Shown: piece after piece, positions 1-7,103 of the stretch
Position numbering within the stretch: the stretch's first letter is position 1
How the letters are laid out: each line of letters starts with the position of its first letter
Assembly (NCBI RefSeq): GCF_900119485.1
Contig: NZ_FPJZ01000011.1
Location: 36,929-55,389 of the forward strand
DNA: 18,461 bases
Reading direction: 5' to 3'
From: Thermoactinomyces sp. DSM 45891
GTDB lineage: Bacteria; Bacillota; Bacilli; Thermoactinomycetales; Thermoactinomycetaceae
Translations under genes and position numbers: made by a program
Notes under the pieces: model-generated
What the model saw: the letters and a program-made list of their open reading frames with translations, nothing else
Databases searched by the model: none
What the model was told of the DNA's origin: nothing

Positions 1-676
1 CTAATCCAGTGGCTCCGGTTGCTCCTGTTACTCCATCTTGACCCATAGGAACTTCTAGTCTCACGTTGGCGGAGCCAGGGGTTACATTAATCTCTAATGT
101 GTCGGATATAAAGTTAATCGTCTCTCCAAAGCCAAGTGGAATGCTTCCACTTGCCCCTGTGTTTCCTTGAACCAAAAATAAGAAATCACCGGTAACAAAA
201 GTTCCGGTTGGACCTTGGGGTCCCGTCGGTCCTTGAGGTCCCGTGTCCCCTGAAATTCCAATCGCTCCCGACGGACCTGCAGGTCCTTGGGGTCCCGTAT
301 CTCCTGCAGGTCCTTGAGGTCCTCCAGATGGCCCTGTTGGCCCTGTGGCTCCAGCGGACCCCGTAGGACCCCTTGTAACATCTGTGTTTAACACATTTTC
401 TAGCTTCTCATTTAGGATCCATTCTTTCTTCCCGATTACATTAATCGTATCGCGAACGCTTCTATTGATCGTGAGTAAGTCGCTAATCGAAGGTTGAAAA
501 GTAGTTGACACCCCGGGTAAAGTTCCTAAAATATATTGTAGCTTTTCTCCCTCTGCATTCAGAATATGACTGAGACCTATCTCTTCTAGGGCAATAGATG
601 ACAGTAATAGATTGACTGCATCTTCTCTTGTTAGAGTGATATTAGGGGTAATATTAGGTATATTTGATTGTGACAT
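1..676 (-). CDS. Collagen-like surface (probably spore-associated) protein, N-terminal part, cut by window edge
   Basis: The minus-strand frame is open from the ATG at 676 to the window edge, giving 225 residues with no stop. AAGGAGG at 682-688 sits 5 nt before the ATG. Residues 1-102 form a non-collagenous leader containing TREDAVNLLLSSIALEE, LSHILNAEGEK and GTLPGVSTT. Residues about 103-158 are Gly-X-Y triplets rich in GPT, GPQ and GAT. Residues about 159-211 are a second non-collagenous module (GDFLFLVQGN, then LEINVTPGSANV), after which triplets resume at about 212. Bacillales proteins of this build are usually exosporium or spore-surface filament components; location here is inferred. 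There is no signal peptide, consistent with mother-cell assembly rather than Sec export. The leader matches that of the gene at 17757 at about 90 of 102 positions. The C-terminus lies outside the window. Confidence 0.9.
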   Translation of the reverse strand, partial: MSQSNIPNITPNITLTREDAVNLLLSSIALEEIGLSHILNAEGEKLQYILGTLPGVSTTFQPSISDLLTINRSVRDTINVIGKKEWILNEKLENVLNTDVTRGPTGSAGATGPTGPSGGPQGPAGDTGPQGPAGPSGAIGISGDTGPQGPTGPQGPTGTFVTGDFLFLVQGNTGASGSIPLGFGETINFISDTLEINVTPGSANVRLEVPMGQDGVTGATGATGL

Positions 677-925
677 TTTTTCCTCCTTATCAATAAACTA
701 TTAACAATATATGACGGTTTGATCGCGAACTAGACAAAAGATTTCTTTATTCTCTAAATCAATGTTTGGTATGTCGGGCTCCTTTAATTCTCCCTAGCGA
801 GTAAATCATCTTTCCTTCATTAGCGGCTACATCGAATCCTTGCTGTATTAACTAATCCATTAGCAAATACTAATACATCGTTGACGACTCACATTAGTAC
901 ATATTAATACGACTAGGAGGTCTAT
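677..925. other. Intergenic region with no intact gene
   Basis: This holds the upstream region of the collagen-like gene (minus) and of the broken small gene at 926 (plus). On plus, TTGACG at 881-886 is a possible -35 for the latter; it is flanked by an inverted heptamer, TACTAAT at 868-874 and ATTAGTA at 893-899. On minus, 759-845 can be read as about 28 codons (QQGFDVAANEGK, then YSLGRIKGARH) without a start; this looks like an eroded coding remnant but I do not recognise it. No sporulation promoter is convincing: CATATATTG lies upstream of the collagen gene on minus, but no matching -35 is visible. Confidence 0.35.
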
Positions 926-1124
926 ATGACTCAAAGTTCTATAGATGTGAAAGTGAATTTTATGTGTGGCTTTACAGATAAAGCTGGATAATCCTTTTGA
1001 TTACGAGAAGATCCAATCCATCATTGATAAGGAGTTTTTCTGTTGCTTTCTTCCTTCAAATTTTAAATTTGATAGCATGGGCACCACTACTACAACAACA
1101 CACCATTATCCACCTTGGCTATGA
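926..1124 (+). pseudogene. Small unrecognised gene broken by a one-base frameshift
   Basis: AGGAGG at 915-920 precedes ATG 926 by 5 nt, a strong start. The frame gives MTQSSIDVKVNFMCGFTDK and stops at TAA 989-991. The +1 frame, entered around 981, continues as KLDNPFDYEKIQSIIDKEF and runs to TGA 1122-1124, ending in a Thr6-His2 stretch and PPWL. Removing one A from the AAA at 980-982 would give an uninterrupted 65-codon gene, so the lesion looks like a single-base insertion, a sequencing error, or less likely programmed frameshifting. I recognise no family. The position beside a collagen-like spore-surface gene makes a spore role conceivable but unproven. Confidence 0.5.
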
Positions 1125-1144
1125 CTCCAGAATAATAGTCTAAT

Positions 1145-1300
1145 TTGATAAGAAATTTATCGGATGAAGGAACAACACCTGGGAAAGTTACCGAAAAGAC
1201 TCAGTCCGGAAATGTATCTGATAAAACGATTCAAAAGACTCACTCCGAAACAACTAAGCAACAAACATCAGAAAAGAAAATATCACAAATGATCACATAA
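1145..1300 (+). CDS. Possible 51-residue Thr/Ser/Lys/Glu-rich peptide or coding remnant
   Basis: A TTG-initiated frame encodes 51 hydrophilic residues without cysteine or a membrane segment (for example GKVTEKTQSGNVSDKT). No ribosome binding site precedes the TTG, so this is more likely the tail of a decayed gene than an independent one. It lies downstream of the broken gene at 926-1124 in a different frame from that gene's second half, and just before the inverted repeat at 1310-1343. Composition resembles low-complexity tails of spore-coat proteins, but that is only a resemblance. Confidence 0.25.
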   Translation: MIRNLSDEGTTPGKVTEKTQSGNVSDKTIQKTHSETTKQQTSEKKISQMIT

Positions 1301-1309
1301 AACCAATTA

Positions 1310-1343
1310 AGGAGCTATCTCTTTGAATGCAGAGATAGCTCCT
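1310..1343. terminator. Bidirectional hairpin terminator
   Basis: A perfect 13-bp stem (AGGAGCTATCTCT and its complement) encloses the 8-nt loop 1323-1330. It lies between the remnant ending at 1300 (plus) and the oxidoreductase ending at 1349 (minus). The U-tract is weak on both sides. Confidence 0.7.
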
Positions 1344-1348
1344 CTAGT

Positions 1349-2476
1349 TCACACTAATGTAGTAAGATGTACCTTCGCATCATATTCTACGAAGCTTTCT
1401 CCATGTTTCAATCGATGAACAAAATCTGGATTAGCAATTAACGGTCTGCCAAACGCTGCTACATCGATTGTGCCTTCCTGCAATGATGTCTCTGCCTCTT
1501 TCGGGTTCAAACCACCTACTCCTACCATAATCCCATCCCAATACTTCCTTACCAATTGATGAAAATTCTTTCCCTCCGAAATAACTTGTGTATAATCCAT
1601 TGTCGAAGGATGAATCATCATTAAACCAACTTCCCTAAACATATTTACAAATGTTTCAATCGCTTCTTCAGGATTACCCCACATATAAGTAGGATTATCC
1701 CCTTTAAGAGCTGAGAAGCGCAACAGAGTTTTATCTGCTCCAATCGCCTCGATTACAGCTCGAACGACTTCTTTCATAAATGTTAACCGTTGTTTTAAAT
1801 CACCGCCGTATTGATCAATTCGCTCATTTGCGAATTCATAGGTAAATTGATCGATTAAATATCCATGTGCACCGTGAATTTCTACACCATCAAAGCCAGC
1901 TTCCATCGCATTTTTTGCAGCTTGTGCGTATTGATTGATTACTTCTTGTATATCATCTAGGGTCATTTTTTCTGGTATATCATATGGCTTTCTAAAGCGT
2001 GGAACATCACCTTTTGCCGCGATCGCTGAAGGTGCTTGTGGCATTTTCCCACCAGCTAGTTGATGATGACTCATACGCCCCACATGCCATATTTGAGCAA
2101 TAATCGTCCCACCTTCTTTATGTACTGCCTCTGTAACGGGTTTCCAAGAATCAATTTGTTCTTTCGTGTAAATACCTGGTACCCCGGGATTCCCTTTGGC
2201 TCTCGGACTAATGACAATTCCCTCTGTAATAATTAATCCAATACCATCAGCTGCTCGCTTTCGGTAATACTCAACCACCTCAGAACCAACTACCCCAGTC
2301 TCATCATTTGCAAAACACCTTGTCATCGGTGCCATCGCTATACGATTACGAAGAGACCATGCCCCAATTTGAATCGGATCAAATAACTTCGTATCCTCAA
2401 TGCATCGCAAGGAACCGCCATCATTTATATTAGTTCTTTCAAAAATACTTGCTACTTTATGATTTGAACTTGTCAT
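1349..2476 (-). CDS. Old Yellow Enzyme family NADH:flavin oxidoreductase / alkene reductase
   Basis: This is a 375-residue FMN-dependent TIM-barrel enzyme, predicted to be cytosolic. Family members reduce activated C=C bonds of enones, maleimides or nitro compounds with NAD(P)H, often in detoxification. Visible motifs are LFDPIQIGAWSLRNRIAMAPMTR (in part, residues 31-53), the substrate-binding pair in EIHGAHGYLIDQF (H201, H204), ANERIDQYGG (216-225), and the phosphate-binding end VGVGGLNP and AAFGRPLIANP (about 318-350). An AAGGGGGG ribosome binding site lies a few bases before ATG 2476. The protein carries about 28 more N-terminal residues than is usual before the LFDPIQIG strand. The loop after YGG reads DLKQR where S..NR is typical. 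It follows the broken HTH gene and DUF2975 gene on the same strand, probably in one unit. Physiological substrate unknown. Confidence 0.92.
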   Translation of the reverse strand: MTSSNHKVASIFERTNINDGGSLRCIEDTKLFDPIQIGAWSLRNRIAMAPMTRCFANDETGVVGSEVVEYYRKRAADGIGLIITEGIVISPRAKGNPGVPGIYTKEQIDSWKPVTEAVHKEGGTIIAQIWHVGRMSHHQLAGGKMPQAPSAIAAKGDVPRFRKPYDIPEKMTLDDIQEVINQYAQAAKNAMEAGFDGVEIHGAHGYLIDQFTYEFANERIDQYGGDLKQRLTFMKEVVRAVIEAIGADKTLLRFSALKGDNPTYMWGNPEEAIETFVNMFREVGLMMIHPSTMDYTQVISEGKNFHQLVRKYWDGIMVGVGGLNPKEAETSLQEGTIDVAAFGRPLIANPDFVHRLKHGESFVEYDAKVHLTTLV

Positions 2477-2595
2477 CTTGATTCCCCCCTTGGATCGCTT
2501 TCTCCATTCGATATTCTAAAATATCTCCCTGTTGACACTCTAATACTCTGCAAACTGCCTCTAAGGTGGAAAGCCGATTGAATGATGATGCCCAT
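2457..2595 (-). pseudogene. HTH (Cro/C1, YozG-like) regulator with internal deletion
   Basis: DUF2975 genes are usually followed by a small HTH regulator of about 70 residues that begins with an MGIII-like strand and ends RFSTLEAICKALDCQPGDILEY. Here AGGTGGAG precedes ATG 2595, which reads MGIII. The typical ending then appears only in a different frame: LSTLEAVCRVLECQQGDILE, then YRMEK to a TAA at 2457-2459. The middle, about 35-40 codons containing the DNA-recognition helices, is missing and the frame is shifted. Read from the ATG, the ribosome would make a 40-residue peptide ending in a TGA that overlaps the ATG of the oxidoreductase (ATGA). The regulator is therefore almost certainly inactive. 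Calls rest on family recall, not a database search. Confidence 0.7.
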
Positions 2596-2605
2596 ATTCT
2601 CCACC

Positions 2606-3085
2606 TCAGACTGTCAAATCATTTTCTGATTTTATGCGAATCACTTCTTGTAAAAGCCGTTTCGTGATCGTAACAAAGACGGCAATCATTAACGAAGCAA
2701 GAACGATAATGACTCCTACTAATCCGACAGGAGGGTCAACTTTTCTCCCTATAAAATGAAAGAGAGGCAAACCTAATACATACAGACCGCTGATTGCAAT
2801 CGCACTACGCTGTATGTTCTTTAAAGATTTAATGGACAACGCTGAGAATGCTTTGTTCTCGTCAATGTACTGTAGAAGATGAAACGCTTGATATAGAGCA
2901 AAGTAAAAAGGGATCGCCGCTCCATACATCACGATGAAAACGAGATATTTAATAGAAGCAAAATTGGGATACAATGTAGCTGCGAAATGCGCCATTTTAG
3001 GCACTGAGAATATACATAGAACAAGAATAGGAAGCCCTATCATAAAAACAGCTATTCTTAAAAAGAGAGTTGATGCTCGCTTCAT
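2606..3085 (-). CDS. DUF2975 family integral membrane protein
   Basis: This 159-residue protein has four hydrophobic segments, roughly residues 7-28, 45-65, 92-112 and 119-141. The family signatures ENKAFSALSIKSLKNIQRSA and RLLQEVIRIKSENDLTV are intact. DUF2975 proteins are paired with a small HTH regulator and their biochemical role is unknown; a membrane partner or antagonist of the regulator has been an obvious guess. A GTG three codons upstream (3094) would also be open, but GAGGTG lies about 6 nt before ATG 3085, so I chose 3085. The stop lies 10 bases before the ATG of the broken HTH gene, so the pair was translationally close before the regulator was lost. Confidence 0.85.
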   Translation of the reverse strand: MKRASTLFLRIAVFMIGLPILVLCIFSVPKMAHFAATLYPNFASIKYLVFIVMYGAAIPFYFALYQAFHLLQYIDENKAFSALSIKSLKNIQRSAIAISGLYVLGLPLFHFIGRKVDPPVGLVGVIIVLASLMIAVFVTITKRLLQEVIRIKSENDLTV

Positions 3086-3117
3086 AAAAAGCACCTCACC
3101 TATTTAGCCATACTAAT

Positions 3118-3158
3118 TTAGTAATACTAATTTTACCATCTAATTTATTGTTTATCAA
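3118..3158 (-). promoter_or_regulatory. Sigma-A-type promoter and operator-like dyad for the DUF2975 unit
   Basis: Read on minus, TTGATA (3153-3158) and TAAAAT (3130-3135) are separated by exactly 17 bp. A perfect dyad, TTAGTATTACTAA on minus (3118-3130), begins at the downstream edge of the -10 and lies over the expected transcription start, where a repressor would bind. The partner HTH regulator is broken, so any autoregulation through this site may be lost. Promoter match is seen; operator role is inferred. Confidence 0.6.
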
Positions 3159-3297
3159 TAAATGATTATCTTTTTAAGTTATATTTTGATTGCTAAGTAT
3201 TGTATAATGGACAGAACACTCGTCTGAAAATAGACGGAAACCTTACATCGTTTTTTCATAGAGCTACTATAATGCTTAAGCTAGAGGGGAATAGAAT

Positions 3298-3894
3298 ATG
3301 GAAGATAATGTTTTTGAACAGATAGCAAGGAAATATGATACAGAAGAACGAATTGAATTGGCTAACGTTATACTTAGGGAAGTAAGAACGGAATTACAAC
3401 ATAGTAAATCAAAATCATTGATAGACTATGGGAGTGGTACGGGTCTAATAGGCTTAGAACTATCCGACTTAGTAGACTCTGTTTTATTGGTGGATTCATC
3501 AAAACAGATGTTGGAGATCGCGAAAACTAAAATTCCCAAGAAGGGAATTACCAACTCAAAAGTACTCCTCTCAGACTTTACTAAAGGTGTCCCTCAGCTT
3601 AAGACAGATATAGTTGTAATGTCATTAGTTCTTCTTCATATTCCAGAGACTAAAAAAATTTTGCACGAATTGTTTAGCATTTTGAATGATGGTGGTAAGC
3701 TAATCATGGTTGATTTCGACAAAAATGATAAAGTTAACCACCAAAAGGTTCATAATGGTTTCACACATGAATTCCTTGAAAAAATATTATCCGAAGTTGG
3801 ATTCAAATCCACTAAAATCAAGACCTTTTATCATGGAAATCGTATTTTCATGAATCAAGATGCCTCCATGTTTATAGCTAGTAGTACAAAGTAA
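3298..3894 (+). CDS. Class I SAM-dependent methyltransferase
   Basis: This 198-residue cytosolic protein has the Rossmann-like methyltransferase order. Motif I is LIDYGSGTGLIGLEL (residues 41-55), followed by an acidic strand end LLVDSSKQMLEIAK (motif II). Next come VLLSDFTKGVPQLKTDIVV, then MSLVLLHIPETKKILHEL, and the GGKLIMVDFDK strand. It matches methyltransferase 11/25-type domains that act on small molecules; the substrate cannot be told. AGAGGGG lies 8 nt before ATG 3298. It stands alone between divergent DUF2975 and a convergent bacterioferritin-like gene. TATAAT occurs at about 3210 and 3270, but neither has a convincing -35 at 16-18 bp. Confidence 0.88.
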   Translation: MEDNVFEQIARKYDTEERIELANVILREVRTELQHSKSKSLIDYGSGTGLIGLELSDLVDSVLLVDSSKQMLEIAKTKIPKKGITNSKVLLSDFTKGVPQLKTDIVVMSLVLLHIPETKKILHELFSILNDGGKLIMVDFDKNDKVNHQKVHNGFTHEFLEKILSEVGFKSTKIKTFYHGNRIFMNQDASMFIASSTK

Positions 3895-3929
3895 TTCCCT
3901 GAACAAATTGTCGAAGAACACGATAAAAT

Positions 3930-3970
3930 AAGGCTATCCACTTTGTGTTTTAAACAAAGTAGGTAGCCTT
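3930..3970. terminator. Hairpin terminator between convergent genes
   Basis: AAGGCTATCCACTTTGT (3930-3946) pairs with the complementary arm 3954-3970 with two mismatched positions, leaving a 7-nt loop. On minus the arm is followed by TTATTTTATC, so it mainly serves the bacterioferritin-like gene, and could stop the methyltransferase transcript too. Confidence 0.75.
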
Positions 3971-3980
3971 ATCTCAGTGC

Positions 3981-4412
3981 TTACAATCGAGGATCTTCTA
4001 AAAGACGCTCGATTTCTTCCTTATGATTGGTTTCATTAGCAATCATATCTTCTAGTTTTAATTTTAATTCAATTTCTTGAAGTGCTTCTGCTTGCTCCAT
4101 CCGTTTTATATACCTAGCAATCGTATCTACTTCTGCCTGCAAAGTAATTTGAAGCATACCTTTTACATCATGAGTTATCTGGACAGGTGGAGCTGTTAAG
4201 ATAGGGTCCCCACCAAGGGTAGCAATTTTCTCTGCTAAGTACTGGGCATGTAGCATTTCATCTTGTGCTTCTGTTAAAAAGAAGTCCTTTAATGTTAGTC
4301 GAGCCAATCCCGACACAGTGGAAGCATTATAGATATATTGATGAATCGCTCCCAGTTCGTGAGCTAAATCTTCATTAAGTCCGTCGATTAGTTCTTGCCG
4401 TTTCACATCCAT
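3981..4412 (-). CDS. Bacterioferritin-like ferritin-family protein
   Basis: This 143-residue four-helix protein belongs to the ferritin/bacterioferritin superfamily, which oxidises Fe(II) and stores iron in a cytosolic shell. The dinuclear iron ligands known from E. coli bacterioferritin (E18, E51, H54, E94, E127, H130) all have counterparts: E19, E52 and H55 in EAQDEMLHAQY, E94 in LQAEVDTIARY, E127 and H130 in ANETNHKEEIE. M53 stands where the haem-ligating Met52 of Bfr sits, so haem binding is possible. It is about 15 residues shorter than typical Bfr at the C-terminus. AAGGAG lies 7 nt before the ATG. It is transcribed alone, with a candidate promoter at 4448-4477 and a hairpin downstream. 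Confidence 0.88.
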   Translation of the reverse strand: MDVKRQELIDGLNEDLAHELGAIHQYIYNASTVSGLARLTLKDFFLTEAQDEMLHAQYLAEKIATLGGDPILTAPPVQITHDVKGMLQITLQAEVDTIARYIKRMEQAEALQEIELKLKLEDMIANETNHKEEIERLLEDPRL

Positions 4413-4447
4413 GATATGGGCTCCTTTTTCTGTGATGGTTCTTTTTT

Positions 4448-4477
4448 ACAGTACCCAATTGTTTGAAAATCATGCAA
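4448..4477 (-). promoter_or_regulatory. Candidate promoter of the bacterioferritin-like gene
   Basis: On minus, TTGCAT (4472-4477) and TACTGT (4448-4453) are 18 bp apart, giving a leader of about 30 nt. No Fur-box or PerR-box dyad is apparent nearby. The stretch also serves as the 3' end of the M6 protease gene, for which I see no hairpin. Confidence 0.45.
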
Positions 4478-4499
4478 GTCTCCTCACTTAGTCGTCGTT

Positions 4500-6086
4500 C
4501 TACTTCGTTTTAGAGATTTCAATGGTAGAGCCGTGCCCACCATTTCTTACTTTGCTGACCTTAAATTGGAGACCTAATTTAGGTAGCATATCCCCGATGC
4601 TTTCCATCCCTTGCAGGGAATAATGGTTTTGATCGTTAAAGATAGGAATCCCTTCTTGGGAAGGAGAGTCTATTTTCCCCATATACGTTTCTACCTTAAG
4701 GGGAGTTGTTTTACTTAGACCAAAGGCTGCATCGGCAAGTTGAAATGTATTATCAGCTGGTTTTGACTTATCATTGTTCCAATACTGAGTTTGTGGGTGG
4801 GCATCAACAACACCAACCATTCCATAATTGTTCTTTTGATTGTAACTACCATCATAGTACCAAACCACCATTCCTGGGTCATAGGTGGGTCCCATAAATG
4901 TATGTTGAAGCCCTTTATCCAATCCATTGTGACTTCTCCATTCAATCAAATAATAGCGGGGATATTTCTTTCCTTCTTTATCTACTGAAGGGAGGTTTAC
5001 TTTGATTACCTTGCGAGCAGAATTCTTGCTAACGGCTTCGTCTAACAGAATTTCTTTCTTTTCTTTCAAATCATTAAGATCGACTTCGATTGGCTTAATC
5101 CAATTACCACCATAAGTAGCTTGAAGAAATAATTTTGACTGCGGATTAAATTCGACTGGCTCAGTTCCAGATATTTTTCCATTTGATGCACCAAAATCCA
5201 TTAATGACCAATTCCCTACTAGGCTTCCTCCTTTTTCGGATTGGTTATATAGATCTGGCAAGCCCAAATTATGACCATACTCATGTGTAAAGGTACCAAC
5301 AGGGGTATCTTCCGGAGCCATCATATATGAGTAGGCTTTCAGGGAAGTCCCGGGTATTTGCACAGGTTCTTTCAATGTCCCTTGATGAGGTACTACATAT
5401 AGATCATCGTTAGATCCTGCTACTACAACTGTAAGATTATCCAATAAACCATCCGGCTCCATGACGTTTCCATCTCCATCTAAATCATAGGGATCCCTCT
5501 GGTCGTATTTTTTCTCATTTCCTTTGATCGTTTGACCTACTTGTTCTAGGGTTTCTTTGGCTAATTCCTTAAACCCATCAAAGTCCTCAAATTCCCCACT
5601 TATTCCATAATATTCCTTATTATTTTTCGCCTGTACCCATGGAACTACTGTCCCTTGCATAGACCAAGTGTCTCCCGACTGTTCTTTATAAAACTGATTC
5701 ATGGAAGGCATACTAATTCCTTCAGGTGTCCGGTAGGCACCAGATTGAAAGAACATATCCTTATAGTGATTCGGATTAAAATCTTTCGTGTAGAAAGTTT
5801 CTTTTGTTGTGGGTTTAATTTGATTGTGCTTTAAATTCTGGAACTCAATTAAGGAGACAGCCATATAATCCGTGTGTGCCTCTGTTTTATGGAAATTCGA
5901 CGTGTTCTTTTTCTCTAAGGCCTGCTTCTGAATGGATAATAGGTTCTTTTCAACCTTTCTCCCAAATTCAGTAGAGGTATCAACTCCGTGCTTGTCCTTT
6001 TGATCATTTGCATTTACTACACCTATTGGCACCGTCACTACTAAAGCTATGGAAAGCATGCCTACAACTTTTTTATAGATATTCAT
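4500..6086 (-). CDS. Secreted M6 family zinc metalloprotease, immune inhibitor A-like
   Basis: This 528-residue protein begins with a Sec signal peptide (MNIYKK, a hydrophobic run to about 23, cleavage near VNA/ND). The zinc site is HEYGHNLGLPD at 268-278 in the context VGTFTHEYGH. The Met-turn follows in GNWSLMDFGAS (about 291-301). A calcium-loop-like DPYDLDGDGNVMEPDGLLD is at 198-216. All three are features of Bacillus InhA proteases, which are secreted and degrade host or environmental proteins. InhA is near 790 residues; this one ends after the first beta domain and lacks the long C-terminal region, so it resembles the shorter M6 members. AGGAGGG lies 8 nt before ATG 6086. It is the last gene before the sigK relic, whose DNA now forms its upstream region. 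Confidence 0.92.
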   Translation of the reverse strand: MNIYKKVVGMLSIALVVTVPIGVVNANDQKDKHGVDTSTEFGRKVEKNLLSIQKQALEKKNTSNFHKTEAHTDYMAVSLIEFQNLKHNQIKPTTKETFYTKDFNPNHYKDMFFQSGAYRTPEGISMPSMNQFYKEQSGDTWSMQGTVVPWVQAKNNKEYYGISGEFEDFDGFKELAKETLEQVGQTIKGNEKKYDQRDPYDLDGDGNVMEPDGLLDNLTVVVAGSNDDLYVVPHQGTLKEPVQIPGTSLKAYSYMMAPEDTPVGTFTHEYGHNLGLPDLYNQSEKGGSLVGNWSLMDFGASNGKISGTEPVEFNPQSKLFLQATYGGNWIKPIEVDLNDLKEKKEILLDEAVSKNSARKVIKVNLPSVDKEGKKYPRYYLIEWRSHNGLDKGLQHTFMGPTYDPGMVVWYYDGSYNQKNNYGMVGVVDAHPQTQYWNNDKSKPADNTFQLADAAFGLSKTTPLKVETYMGKIDSPSQEGIPIFNDQNHYSLQGMESIGDMLPKLGLQFKVSKVRNGGHGSTIEISKTK

Positions 6087-6113
6087 TTATATTCCCTCCT
6101 GCATTTTATTTTA

Positions 6114-6125
6114 ATAGGTACCTAT
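6114..6125. promoter_or_regulatory. Perfect 12-bp palindrome upstream of the protease
   Basis: ATAGGTACCTAT lies 28 bp upstream of the protease ATG, between its ribosome binding site and the sigK relic. It is placed like an operator, but no clear -35/-10 pair was found around it, so the role is inferred. Confidence 0.3.
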
Positions 6126-6179
6126 AAATATAGAATGCAGATAACATAAAGGTTGAATAAAAAATAAAAGTTCTTGGAA

Positions 6180-6301
6180 AAACACAGATAACCCACTAGT
6201 GTAAACTCATTACCCTCTTTATCAGTCCCAATCGGATCGTGGAGCGATACATCCTTACGTGCTTTTTTTAAGGACCGTAGATGCATTAAGATCTCTATTC
6301 T
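6180..6301 (-). pseudogene. sigK: sigK relic (sporulation sigma factor SigK, region around codons 114-155)
   Basis: On minus, 6301 to about 6185 encodes IEILMHLRSLKKARKD, then VSLHDPIGTDKEGNE, then FTLVGYL. SigK of B. subtilis reads IENEILMHLRALKKTKKDVSLHD (in part), then PIGQDKEGNEISLIDVL in the same place; SigE differs clearly here (EILMYLRRNNK). The Glu-Asn codons of IENEIL are deleted, and this is where the skin element interrupts B. subtilis sigK (core AATGA). Upstream, 6302-6328 looks faintly like LATYASRC in a disturbed frame; downstream the match fades after about 6185. No -10/-35 recognition domains remain, so it cannot encode a sigma factor. It is presumably a leftover of a duplicated or rearranged sigK; a functional copy would be elsewhere. 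Confidence 0.8.
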
Positions 6302-6432
6302 TATAACAACAGTGGTGCATGTGTTCAAATATATTCTTTACATCTCTGTACTCTACTGGAATCCCAATCTATGAATAACTGTGAACAATTCTATTTATAG
6401 TTTCATAAGATGGACGAAGGAGTGTTGTTGAT

Positions 6433-7086
6433 GTGTACAAAGGGAATAAAATAGTAGTGTACACTGCTATCATGGGCAATTATGAAACTGTCAAGGAAAT
6501 TCACATTAGAGAGCCTAATATTGACTATGTATTATTTACAGATAACCCAAATGTAACTTCTGCTACATGGAAAATAATAAAAACAAAGAGATTGTTTATG
6601 GACTCTACTAGATTCGCCAGACAATATAAAATTCTTCCTCATCGTTTTTTGCGTCAATACAAATATAGTATCTGGATGGATGGAAATATGGTTATGAAAA
6701 AACCTATCTACCCCTTAATTGACTTTCTTAGTAGCCATCCTCTAATAGTATTTAATCACCCTAATCGGAATTGCATCTATGATGAGGAATCAGCATGTGA
6801 AGCTCTAAAAAAAGATACTCCACAGATTATGAGAAAGCAGATAGAGAAATACAAAAAAATAAAATATCCAATCCATAATGGCCTTATTGCGTCTGGTGTA
6901 ATTTTACGACAACACAATCATCCTATGATAATTAACTTGATGGAGGATTGGTGGAATGAAGTTGTCAATTATAGTAAAAGAGATCAATTAAGTTTTAATT
7001 ATATAGTATGGAAGAATCTAATGAATTATAAACAATTTGAATGGGGTACATTAAAAGATTATTTCGATATAAAGCCTCATAGATGA
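6433..7086 (+). CDS. DUF616 (TOD1/MUCI70-like) glycosyltransferase
   Basis: This 217-residue soluble protein matches the DUF616/TOD1-MUCI70 glycosyltransferase-like domain over almost its whole length. Seen in order are VVYTAIMGNYE (8-18), DYVLFTDNP (31-39), R60-FARQYKILPHRFL, the putative metal-binding strand YSIWMDGNMVM (78-88), IHNGLIASGVILR (147-159), and WWNEVVNYSKRDQLSFNY (173-190), whose RDQ is typical of the family. It likely transfers a sugar from a nucleotide sugar to a cell-surface glycan; donor and acceptor are unknown. The start is GTG 6433, with AAGGAG at 6417-6422. There is no signal peptide or membrane segment. It is separated from the methyltransferase by 17 bp, so the two form an operon. 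A/T-rich codon use is stronger than in the neighbouring protease or antiporter genes, suggesting acquisition by transfer. Confidence 0.85.
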   Translation: MYKGNKIVVYTAIMGNYETVKEIHIREPNIDYVLFTDNPNVTSATWKIIKTKRLFMDSTRFARQYKILPHRFLRQYKYSIWMDGNMVMKKPIYPLIDFLSSHPLIVFNHPNRNCIYDEESACEALKKDTPQIMRKQIEKYKKIKYPIHNGLIASGVILRQHNHPMIINLMEDWWNEVVNYSKRDQLSFNYIVWKNLMNYKQFEWGTLKDYFDIKPHR

Positions 7087-7103
7087 TAAAGGAGAGATCA
7101 TAA

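Noticed and set aside
94..381. 95-codon minus-strand frame rich in Gln, Leu and Arg
   Set aside because: It is an out-of-frame reading of the Gly-X-Y repeat DNA of the collagen-like gene; the same artefact occurs at 18052-18252.
6384..6412. Sigma-K-like promoter (AACA, 16 bp, CATAAGATG) upstream of the DUF616 glycosyltransferase gene
   Set aside because: The match is attractive but the predicted transcription start falls within the AAGGAG ribosome binding site at 6417-6422, which would remove it.
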